From Limonium bicolor (taxonomy: Eukaryota > Streptophyta > Magnoliopsida > Caryophyllales > Plumbaginaceae), in NCBI GenBank assembly GCA_023374045.1, contig CM041778.1, forward strand, positions 400,890,438-400,954,437: a stretch of 64,000 nt of DNA, read 5' to 3'. Each line of letters begins with the position of its first letter. Positions within the stretch are counted from its first letter, which is position 1. This document shows, piece by piece, positions 10,153 through 20,397 of this stretch. The position numbers were made by a program, and so were the translations under genes. The notes under the pieces were generated by a model. The model saw nothing but the letters and a program-made list of their open reading frames with translations, had not been told where the DNA came from and made no database searches.

Positions 10153-13100
10153 TGTAACACCCCTACCGCTACCATCATTACTGTACAATTACTTACCTTC
10201 ACAGCGGATACTCCTTACACAACGGCGGGTGTACAATGCCGTTAGTCACCCACGTGACTAACAAGGCGAGTTACAATACTACATACTATCGGTCTGATGA
10301 ACATGAACATACCGAGTACCCTACACAATACAATACTTCCCATTGCATACTCATCCATAATCCAATTCAACTTCAATACATTACTATACCGAGTATACTA
10401 CAATCCTCAAAATTACCGATACAGTCTAAACATCCAAATTCTTACTACGTGAACACATACAATTCCCTTTACTCAACTACCCATGCTTATGTAGCAATCC
10501 CCGTCCTACTCTCTCGAACGGTGAACAGCTTCGGTACCTGCACACTAAAAAAAGGTCCCCCTAGGGGTCAGCTTACGCTGCATATGAAATCCGCATATAC
10601 CGTGCTAACCGCGGTACGCCGACTACTTTGGGTCGGATATACATGGAGTTCATTTACATGCATACATACATACTCATGCTACAACAATACAACCATCATT
10701 ACCTACATACACATACAATTTCAATTCTTACTAAGGAAGACAGTTCGATAATCAACCGTTTGTATTTGTTATTCATTCATTACTCTTCGTACTATATTTG
10801 ATATCCTCTACTCTACTCATACCTACTCCTTACCCTTACATACTCGACACTCCATGCTCGATACTTTACTCGTACACGTTCCTTACTCTGTACTCGTTAC
10901 TACGCTTCTGTACACTCATTACTCACTACTCCCTACTTACTCACTCATACATGCTCAGTACTCAATACTTACTCATACATACTCAACCTCAATACTCACT
11001 ACATACTCATACTCGCTTCTTACTCAATACTCATTACTTTACTCATACGTACGCAATACTCAATACTCATTACTTTGGCCACCGGGCGGAGTCATACAAA
11101 AGACTTGCCACCGGACCTACAATACGAGGGCTATACGCTTAACTCCTCAAATACTCAATGTCCGTTCCACCGGACTACTCATATTCCCAACACTCTTCTC
11201 TCAGAGTATAATACAATCTCACGGATTAGCCTAGAAGTATCTCTCTCGATAACCTCCACTGGCTTAGGGAATTACTACCGTCTAGTATCCTCAGGTTTAA
11301 GGGTTTCCCCAACATATCGGATACTCTCATGTTCGGGTCATTACTTACTTCAGTCGGGTCCTCTCATAGTGGGTCGACTAACTACTAAGGGGTTTGGAGA
11401 TCCCTCGTCATTCTTTACTACTCTTATGGTTCATGTTTGCACCAAGAATAATTCCTTTGATATGGGTTACTTATATACTTCCACTACTTATTGTTTGTGG
11501 GTTATTCGTTTCGATCCTCCTACCGTTATCGGGAGGTTGTTACTCCCGTACACTCTCTCACATTCTAGTGAGTTCATTGGGTTGCGTTATCGTTTATCGC
11601 TTCGATAGCTTAGTGCGTTGCTATTGTTCCATTAATTCACAACAAGACCCTTACTACGAGTCACTACAAAACAAGACTCATCTATGAGTCGATCTACGCA
11701 CCAAGTAAAGCCACACAAATCAATTCAAGAAAGGTTAGCTCATGCAACATACAACAAGACATACAATGAAAGGCAGTAAACCGTTTTCATGCTTTAATCT
11801 TGATTAGCCGGCATACAGCACACAAATCAACGTAACTCGGTTAGCATACGGGGCATGAGGAAATCATACCTTTCACTGGAGTTAGCTTTACCATGTGTTC
11901 CCTTGTTCCTTGGTTCACACTTGTTCCACTGATGATGTTTCCAACATTGTTATTAATACTATGTTCATACGACACACAAATAATTACTACTCCCGTACTT
12001 ACCCTGTTATCCCGTTGTTTCGGTTTAACTTATTGTTCATATACTTACAACTTTCCTAATCACTTCTCATACTTGTTCATGGCCTTAATGACCTTTAAAC
12101 ATCATTAATCATGTCTTAATTAACTTATACTACCATTACCCTTCATTACCCTAACTTAGATTAGCTTTAAAACACTTTATGTGAAGATTTTGATGTGGTC
12201 CGGGTTAGTGTCCGGGTTTACAAACCCGGACCACATGGTCTGCGCACTCTCGGGTAAGTTTTAAGCTTGGTCCGGGTTTACTTCCTACTTTCAAACCCGG
12301 ACCACAATGGGTATTTACTCTCGGGTGAAATTTTTGCATCGTCCGGGTTTACACCCTACTTTCAAAACCCGGACAGTTTGTTTCAGAAACCTACGGGTGT
12401 ATTTTTGGGGTTGTCCTGGTTTGTATCCTGGTTTCAAACCAGGACAATTCCAGCTTGTTGCAAAATTTACGGTTTTTAAGCTTTGTTTCAATTCCAAACT
12501 TCTACCAATCTCTTCCCCATAATTCCTACATATAATCTAGCATATTTTAGCATTGATTAAGCACTTTAAACTAGCCTAATCCCCTCTACCAAAATCTGTT
12601 ACAAAATACACTCCACTGTTAAGTTTTTCTCCTCTGTTACAGTTTTTCCACTGAAACACTTGCTACAGATTTTTCCTTTCTTCTTCCTACTACTCCTATG
12701 CCCCTTTTCTTTGCCTCATTTGCATTATACTCACCCCAAGACTTACTCACTACCTTGCTCACTTTACCAAGTCTCACACATTAATTCTTCCTTGTTTCTA
12801 CAATGCATTTTTGATACTCTTTGCTACAGATTTTTACCTTCTCATTTCTCATACTACAATTACCATCCCTTAGTTACTAAACCATCTATACTAAATCCCA
12901 ATACACATCTTGGTTCTCCCATTCACCAAGTCATTCTTAATGCACAATTCCTACTAAAATTTCGCCATAGTTTTCCTACTTCTCTTACTTCTCCACACAT
13001 CTCTTTTCATCAAATCCATTCCTATTCTAGCCAAACCACAAGGGTTCTACCAGCACACATACAAAGCAACTTACTACATCAATACCCATCAACATACCAA

Positions 13101-14577
13101 TACACATACTCATTACACTTGGCTCCAAAGCCTTCAATTCATATACTTGCCCTCAAATACTCAAACTTCACAATTTTCAATACTAGTACAAGGTTTTAGG
13201 TTCTTTAAATATTTTACCCAATCCCATTACACTAATGCATTAAAATTTAACATTAAAGAAGAGCTCTTACCTTGAGCTTATATTTCCTTCATTTTTTTCC
13301 ACTTCTTCTCCTTCTCTTTTTCTTGCAAAATCGGTCATGTGGGGGATGGAGTTTCCAAACTCCATCACACACCCAAATTACATAAGGAGAATATAATTAG
13401 ACTTCTAATCCCTTAAAACACCACTAATTCAACGAAGGGTTTAAATCACCATTAGTTAGGGTTTACCTTGGAGTTTCAAGAGAGGTTTTTAAGCCTTGTG
13501 TACAAGGAGAGTTCCTCCACCATTGGAGAGTTGAACCAAGCTCAAACAAAGAAGAAACAAGGCATTACAAGGAGGGCAAAAATCGGCCAAGACATGGAAA
13601 TGGAGAAAACGAGTTTTTCTCTTGAATCTTTTTACCTTAAGTGGAAGAGGAGACTCCATGCTTCGAAATGGTACCATTTCCTCTTCAAATGGGCAAAACC
13701 CATGGAGATGAAGTTGCTCATTTTCAGATTTTGAAAAGATAGAAATGTAGAGCTTGAAGAGGGGAGTTCAAATAGTATTTTGTTTTACATTTGGAGCTCA
13801 AATGGAGCTAGAGCATGAGGAAGAATGAAGATTTTCCATGGAAGCCATGAGAGGCTGCAAAAATCGCTGCAAGAGGGGAAGAAAGAGGGGAGTCTCACGA
13901 TGGGGAAAGGAAGGAATAGGAGAGAGAGAAGAAAAGTGAGGAAAGAGAGTGTTCTTTTTGCTTTTGTATTCTTTTCTTTCTTCTTTCTTTTCTCTTTTCT
14001 TTATTTACTTATTTGTTGTGTGTGAGGGGAAAGGGAACCGGCTGTACACAGCCCTTTGTGGGTTTTTAAAATTTTATTTATGAAAGTGGACACACTAGTT
14101 TGGTTTATTTATGTTTCTGCCCCACAACTTCCCGTTTTTGACAATTTTCACTATTTTCTTTTTTTATTGATTTATTGGTTATTAAGCTTCCATAAATGCT
14201 TAATAATATTTATTTAATGATTTATAATTTTTACGGGTCCGTTTGACCGCTCAAAGTCATGTTTTCGGGTTTTCCTCGTAAAACGCGCGCTAAAGCTATA
14301 TTAGCGTTTTAATACATTATTTGGTTCCGTTTCCTTCGGGAATCATTCCCATGTACTAATTAGGTATGAATAAACCTTAGGAATCCTTACGATACTATAA
14401 CCGAGGTCTCGTACCTCCTATGGTTATTTAACGCTTGTTTTAGCGTTTTCCGCTTTCTAAGCGTTTTCTCATTTCTTTGGATTTATTTTCTTTACCAAAA
14501 ATTACTTAGGCACTATTAGGCCCTTAAATACCCTATTAAAATATTCTAATCACCATATTTAAGTTTGGGGTATTTCA
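10153..14577 (-). mobile_element. Solo LTR (4.4 kb), relative of the nested noncoding element
   Basis: In plus orientation it begins TGTAACACCCCTACC and ends TTTGGGGTATTTCA. These are the reverse complements of the ends of the LTRs at 24099-28357 and 34061-38319, so it lies in opposite orientation. The 5-bp direct repeat CTTTG flanks it exactly (10148-10152 and 14578-14582). There is no internal region or second LTR, so it is a solo LTR left by recombination. It shares segments with the nested LTRs (for example GTCACCCACGTGACTAACAAGGC at about 10245-10267, shown here in part) but has diverged through its middle. Open frames of up to 179 codons inside it (10236-10751, 11075-11608, 12660-13199) are low-complexity and not genes. 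Confidence 0.92.
12197..12446 (-). repeat. Hairpin array in the solo LTR, four units of 72 bp
   Basis: Four inverted repeats lie at 12197-12232, 12269-12303, 12340-12374 and 12412-12446, a period of about 72 bp. Units 1-3 have stems GTCCGGGTTT/AAACCCGGAC. In unit 4 both arms change together, to GTCCTGGTTT/AAACCAGGAC. The spacers keep a CTCTCGGGT block (CCGAGAG on the element's sense strand). The array corresponds in position and period to the one in the nested element's LTRs. Confidence 0.85.
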
Positions 14578-15079
14578 CTTTGATGACAACTCGGACACTT
14601 GGAAGATAGTTTGTGGTCTCTCGGGTAAGCAACCATCCACCCGGACAGATCTCCATTCATCCAAGGATAGTAACCCTATAGAATCCTCATCTCTAGCAAA
14701 TGAACTGACATTCCCAACCTCTGAGGATGCTAATGCCCTTCCACTGGATATAAGAGCGGGTTTGGACATACCTGGCTCGTCTCTGTGCGCACTAGTTATG
14801 TTTGACAAAGGTAAGGGACCGGGTAGTCCTTCAAACTTTTCGAATATAAACTCAACTATGAAAGAGTTCTAAGGCGTAGAGACTCGCATGAAGCGGTAGC
14901 CACCTCCCCTCCTTAAAGCTTCAATAACCCATAAGAAAGGGAATACTTCAATGCCCAAGGACCCGTCCATAGTCATTGATCTAATGCACCCAACTACGAA
15001 TAAGGAGGCAGTCTCTAACAAGCCCAGGGACTGTCCAGGCAAATGATCGACAGGGCCCATGGCTATCAGGTATGGTAGG
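14578..15079 (+). pseudogene. LINE ORF1 relic, continuation after the solo LTR
   Basis: The first five bases are the target duplication. From 14583 a frame stays open for about 96 codons to a stop at about 14871. It is rich in Ser, Asp and Pro (DDNSDTWKIVCGLSGKQ near its start), as expected of the linker after the ORF1 zinc knuckle. It joins in sense with the coding trace interrupted at 10152. The stretch continues with further stops to 15079, where the Athila element is inserted. Confidence 0.55.
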
Positions 15080-16444
15080 TGTTGGGGAAATTACAAACAT
15101 AGTAATTAAACCTAGCTAGAGTGGGCAAGTGCACCCAATTCGTTGCAATAAAACAAGTTTCGTATCCACAAGGAAATTGGTTTCTAAATCCCAAGCTTCG
15201 GTATAATAGTTAAGTGCGAATAAACAGTAAAAGTGGGGGTTTAGCCAGAGGCAAGCTTGGTCGTTTGTTAATTGAAGTGCAATAAAAACAGTAAAATGTT
15301 TGTGTATGGAATGGATGGGGAGAGTACCCTAGGATAGCGGGAATCACCTAATTCACTCAAAGAACTTCAAAACCATAACTCATCATCTTAGTGCCTATTA
15401 GAGTTTAGCACATGAATCCCCAAATCGTGGGAAATCCAATTTTTACCTCAATAATCAAACCCCTTAATTAAAGGAGGTTCAAGTCATCAAATAGCATTAA
15501 GCAAGCACTCTTAATCAATAGCCCTAAGCATTCACTTCCAAAATCAAGAAAGCAAAAGTTAGGGTTTACTCCCTTGTTGGTCTAGTTCCAAACTCAAGCT
15601 CAAATATTGAATGAAACCACCATAAATTCAATAAGAGATCAATTTAGTGCATTAATTGATATTGAAGGAAATAAAAGAGAGTAAAATGAGTTAGGTTTCT
15701 AGCATTCAATGAGCAAAATGGGTTCAAACCCTCATCCTAGGATACAAATGGAACTACTCAGCCATAGCTAAAGGAAAGAGCAAGGAGAAGGGAGAATTAG
15801 CCATTAGAGGAGCTTCCAAGCTTCAATGGAGGTAGAAATCTTCACTTTCTTCTTCCTCCTTTCTTCTCTTCTTTTCTCCTCTTCTTTTCTCCTCTATTTT
15901 CGCCTCTCTCCCGTCTGTTTTAGGTTGAAGTCGTGTGTGTTGGATGATGGGGAAGGAAGCCCCAAAATGTAGCCTTTTATCAGAAGATTCTGGGCAAAAA
16001 TTCCGTCCGACCGACCTTGCAAGGTCGGTCCCAAGCTCGGTCGGACTCTCTTAGACAGAAGCACGTGACAGTGTTTTAAAGCTCGACCGACCTTGCAAGT
16101 CCGGTCGCAAGGTCGGTCGATTCCAGTGTGTTTGGGACGGCTTAGGCAGAGTTGGACTAACCTTGGCAAGGTCGGTCGACCCCAGAATGTCCTTCTTCGA
16201 TGCCGGAATTCTCCCGATGCTTCCCGTTGGCTTGGCATCCTTTCCGAGGTGCTCGAACATTGATGCATTCTCAGATTAAGCTCTCAAAATGTACTCAAAT
16301 GATTATTTACCTATTTGAATATGCCAAAGGTATAAGATCACTAATAAACACAAAAATGCTCCATAAAGTGGTGAAATAAGTCATGCGCCAAATAAAATGA
16401 CGGTGAATAAAGACCTTAAGAGAGCACTATTTCACCACTTATCA
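15080..16444 (-). repeat. 3' LTR of the Athila element (1365 bp)
   Basis: It matches 40349-41716 nearly base for base, with scattered substitutions and small indels (roughly 2-3 % by eye). The third hairpin unit is shortened relative to the other LTR. Open frames on its minus strand (15894-16268) are products of the hairpin repeats. Confidence 0.93.
16004..16180 (-). repeat. Hairpin units in the Athila 3' LTR
   Basis: Three palindromic units are spaced about 75 bp apart, at about 16007, 16084 and 16154. The first holds CGACCGACCTTGCAAGGTCG, itself nearly a perfect palindrome. The second has arms GACCGACCTTGC and GCAAGGTCGGTC around a short loop. The third is partly deleted compared with the equivalent at about 41415-41455. 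Confidence 0.8.
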
Positions 16445-16460
16445 ACTCCCCCACACTTAT
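16445..16460 (-). other. Polypurine tract of the Athila element
   Basis: On the minus strand AAGTGTGGGGGAGT abuts TGATAAG, the start of the 3' LTR. It is preceded by GCTTGAGGACAAGC, the usual context in this lineage. Confidence 0.85.
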
Positions 16461-17764
16461 CTATTTGCTTGTCCTCAAGCAAAATTAGCTAAGAACCCAT
16501 GAAAAGAAGGAACATTTAAAGCAAGCAAGTGTTTAGATGAGTTCTTGAATTCAAGTGAAAAACCTCAAGAGGAGTGCAACCAACCTTCTCATGATGACAT
16601 GGGTGTGCTTAGGGCAAATGAAAATATAGAGTTTCGGGGTATGATCTAGAGTGCTTCCGAGTTCTTACAGATTATGGAACTTGGAGAACTTTTACCATGG
16701 CCAACTTCTCTCAAGAATGGGCATTGAGGAAAAACAAAAGGAAAAATAGAGATTTGCATTTGATTCACTTTTGCAACAAGAGATGAGAGAGGTAATTTGG
16801 CATTTTGTCTTGCTTCAATGAACACTCAACTCTCATTTGTTGGTTACCTATGGTGTCTCTCAAGGTCCTTTTTGACATTTTTTTCACAAGGAAGCACCCC
16901 TTAGCAATCCCTAGATGAGAAGGTAGAAAGAACCCCTAAGCAATGAAAATTCACCACGAAATGGATTTATGATTGCACCGCACATAAGTGCTCCTCAAGA
17001 GAGAACCTTTGAAAAAAAAGTTCGGTGGAAAATTCCAAGAATTCAAGGAAAAACTTGCTTACTATAAACCTAACTCCTACATGAAAGCTATAGATATATA
17101 TGAGAAAATTGAGCAGTGCATCAATAAAAGAAAAGGTCGTTTTGTTTCCCCCACACTTGAATGGGACAATGTCCTCATTGTTCAAAGAAAAGCTTATGGA
17201 AAAACAAACAGAAGACCTTTTTGTAGCACTAGGCATGAAGTAAGCAAAAAGAGTGTTGCATTGTAGAAATTGGAAAGAGTTAGAGAACTAGTACTCCCCT
17301 GATAAAGAAGTGTTAGTGGTAGGGTTCCCCCACACTTGCCAGTGTGCATATTCATATAAGCGCTAGCTTCGACAGGAAGAGTCGAAGGGCCGAGGAAAAA
17401 TTGACAAGAGGTTCTCTTGAATTTCTCCTAACTCACTCTGGGGTGTTCTCGAGTTCAGTGGATATATCTACAATGCAAAACCAAAAAGAAACTAGGCGCA
17501 ACATGGATTCCAGAGAATTCACATTAATGTCATAGTTAGATAATCAAAAGGGGACTCATAAATGAGTCCCATAGCACAGTAGTCAATGAAGTGCGTAAAA
17601 CATCATAGCGTAGAGGATCAGTACGATAATGCAAAAGTAAAGGAAGTTTAAAGTACAAACATAACAAACATCTTAACGAAGTCTAACAGCCTAAAAGAGA
17701 ATTCTAAGATAGATGAAATAAGCAGAGAAACAAAGGCAGGCATCCCGGGATCCGAAGATGGCTA
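16461..17764 (-). other. Athila 3' untranslated region
   Basis: Noncoding DNA between the last ORF and the 3' LTR. On the minus strand it contains two additional PPT-like motifs, TCAAGTGTGGGGGAAAC (about 17144-17160) and GCAAGTGTGGGGGAACC (about 17324-17340). The first is preceded by GAGGACATTG. No conserved ORF is visible. Confidence 0.6.
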
Positions 17765-18883
17765 CTAGGGAGGAGCACCACCACGCGCAGCCTGCTCGCG
17801 GAGGTACTGCATGTGAGCGTCCATCTGGCGCTGGTGCTCCATCATGAGGCGCCGGTGCTCAGCTATCTGTCGCTCAAAGGTCTCAAGCTGCTCGGGCGTC
17901 ACAGCTCCGGTCGGTGGTGGAGGAGGCAGGGCAAGGAATGGGGCAGGCGCAGCACTGGAGGTGGAGGCACCGGTAGACGAGGATGCACCCCTGCTCTGTC
18001 GATGCTCTGCGGTCATCTTGTGCCACCCGTCCTCATCGCATAGAAGCCCATCTTCCGCATAGCAGTGTCGGAGATCGGGTCCACATGTAGGCTGGCGACC
18101 TCGTCTGCTCCGGGTCGCACTCCGCAGTATCAACTGCCGCTGTAAGAAGTGAGGAAAGCCCAAGTGATGGGACTCCTTCTTCGTGATGATGTGGCATAGG
18201 TGGTCGAAGATGAGATCGGACAAGGAGAGCGGCTTCTCTAGGTCCGGTGCGACCAAATAATCCATGAGATAGCAGTCCCTAGAGTTCAGATCCTTGCTGT
18301 CTCGAGGGATGACATTGTGATGTAGGATCGCGAGGATGACCCTCTTCAGCGGGATGCTCACCATGTTGAGGGTCATAGTGACCCTAACGTCCGTCCCGGC
18401 TTGGTTTTTTCTACGTGTGTGGACCGGGAGGTCGGCAAGGTAGCGGTGGCGGCTGGCGATGAGGTCTCCCGGGTGGATGACGGAGAAGTGCTCGAGGTCA
18501 TCGTTTGGAAGCTGAAAGAACTGGTGCACGTCCCATCTCCGGATGGCTATGGCACGGCCACTGACCACTGAGGTGATCTCCTTGGGCTGCCTGCTGACCG
18601 CCGCATTCGTATAAAATTCCTTGATCAGGCGGGGATGGTATTGGCCACCCATGGTGAGCACGCTGCTCCAGCCCAGATAGTCGAAGTGTGGCCGGAGCTC
18701 TAGGTCCGCAATGAGAGCCGGATCCACAGGCCGCTCCCGAACAATCTCCCGTCGTTTGGGGGAGGTGAACCAGCGTCAGGCCTCTTCGTTGATGAAGATG
18801 CCATCGAGTAGGCCATTTGGGTGGCCTAGTTCTAGGTTTGGAGCAGCTTGATTCCTCCTAGCACGGCGTTGTCGGTTGGCCAT
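17765..18883 (-). pseudogene. Athila ORF downstream of pol (env-position ORF), one nonsense codon
   Basis: An ATG at 18881-18883 opens a 373-codon frame ending at 17765. It is interrupted only by a TGA at codon 36 (18776-18778); the part after the stop is fully open. The N-terminal 25 residues are basic (MANRQRRARRNQ). The middle contains YHPRLIKEFYTNA and a following WDVHQFFQLP block, resembling the 'putative plant transposon protein' domain found in Athila-type elements. The C-terminus has a Ser/Ala/Pro-rich linker and a Gln/His/Arg-rich helix likely to form a coiled coil. No signal peptide or membrane segment is visible, so 'envelope' describes position only. It shares the strand of pol and lies about 1.5 kb downstream of it. 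Function unknown. Confidence 0.75.
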
Positions 18884-19917
18884 GGTGCTGCAAAACAAAG
18901 AAAAGAAAAGAAAATGCAAAACAGAAACAACAAAAAGAACAACCAGTGAAAGGTTAGAAAATAACTAGGAATAACAATAAGGAAGGGGCAAAATAGTAAG
19001 CGTGATGCACGTTATAGAGAATAAGGAACGTCGTTTATTTGGAAAATTTTTGGCAGAGTCTCCCCTATTTTTCTATCTTTCCCCGGTTCTAAGAACCTCC
19101 TCAATTTCACCAGAAAGTGTTCCATGCAGTTCACCACTCATAAGCAGTAACAATCCAGTGATCTAGCGTATAACATATCTGTCATAATGATTTGCCGAGC
19201 ATAAAGGTGCTCTTTCACCAAAATCGGTCACGATAGGCTATAACAATTTGCAATCCAAAAGAGCGCTACAGCATGCAATTGAAGCATAATGAAATCCACA
19301 AATATTCTATCAGAAACCACCACCAATCAACACAGCTCAACCATTTCATTTGGTGACCAAATCAACTAACAATGCAAGTTAGTAGATTAAGCATAATTCT
19401 CAAGCCAAAGCCACCCAATTCCCCCTATTTTCTTCTCAATTTCCATACAAAACCCGGTAATTAACATTTAGAAGCGATCTAAATCACCATTTTTGCAAAA
19501 ATCATAAATTGTAACATAAGGCCTTGTTTGGTTCGAATTGAATTGAGCCCAAAGTGTAACTTACATAAAAATTGATAAAATTGACACATTAGGGGTACAA
19601 TGTCATACCTTGGTGTTTTGTAGAAGACAAGGAGTAGAAAATTGAAGGATTTCGGCACAAAACCATTAAAAAATCGAATTGGGGATAAGGGGGCGATTTT
19701 AGGGTTCGGGTTGGCGGGCAGGCGCTGCGGCGTCGGCTGGGGCGGCTGGAGCAGGGCGGCGGCTGCGGTGGTGGTGTGGGCGCGCGAGAGAGAGGGGAGA
19801 GTAGGAGAGATTTGGGGTTCTGGGTGTGGGGAAGGGGAGTCGGGGGCAAGGGCGAAAGAAAGGGGAAGATGAGTTTCAAAACGTGTCGTTTTCTTTATTT
19901 TTTTTCAAAATTTTTAA
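18884..19917 (-). other. Athila spacer between the hairpin array and the last ORF
   Basis: About 1 kb without a conserved frame. The GC-rich piece 19680-19870 gives chance ORFs on both strands. A splice acceptor for a subgenomic mRNA could lie here, but I cannot single one out. Confidence 0.5.
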
Positions 19918-20170
19918 CCCGACCGACCTTGCAAGTCCGGTCGCAAGGTCGGTCCATTCCAGAAGGTCTTGGATTCAAAAATTTTTCATCCGACCGACCT
20001 TGCAATCCCGGTCGCAAGGTCGGTCCATTCCAGAATGTTTCGGGGTTATAAATTTTAGTCCGACCGACCTTGCAAGTCCGGTCGCAAGGTCGGTCCAAGT
20101 CAGTAGCTTGGCGAGTTTGGAATCTTGGACTCGACCGACTTTGCAAGTTCGGTCCTAAGGTCAGTCGAGA
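19918..20170 (-). repeat. Internal hairpin array, four units of about 71 bp, after pol
   Basis: CGACCGACC starts at 19920, 19991, 20061 and 20132, giving periods of 71, 70 and 71 bp. Units 1-3 have the same arms as the LTR hairpins, GACCGACCTTGC with GCAAGGTCGGTC. Unit 4 is diverged. Three of the four are followed by a CCAGAA spacer. The array lies between pol and the downstream ORF, so the motif occurs both in the LTRs and inside the element. Confidence 0.85.
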
Positions 20171-20397
20171 CCAGAATGTCCCGAAAATGTTTGCTTTCTT
20201 GCCCACAACACTTATCACAATCAAAAACAGATTCAACATGCAAAAACAACCAGAACAAACATAAAAAGCATAGAATAAGCAAATAACTAACATAACTCAA
20301 ATGAGAAAATAATGCGAGGTAAAAGTACCAACAGTCCGGGTTGCCTCCCGGAAAGCTACCCGTGTTTTTAAGGTCTTTGGCTAGACCATAGTGAGGG

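Noticed and set aside
10236..11608. Frames of 114-177 codons (10236-10751, 10798-11142, 11075-11608)
   Set aside because: Produced by TACTC-type simple repeats and LTR sequence; no family resemblance.
12660..13199. 179-codon frame in the solo LTR
   Set aside because: Low-complexity Ser/Thr/His/Pro sequence in an LTR; the corresponding stretch of the related LTRs has no conserved frame.
15894..16268. 124-codon minus frame in the Athila LTR (and its partner at 41238-41540)
   Set aside because: Its repeated DRPCDRTCKVGR-like phrase is the translation of the hairpin repeats, not a protein.
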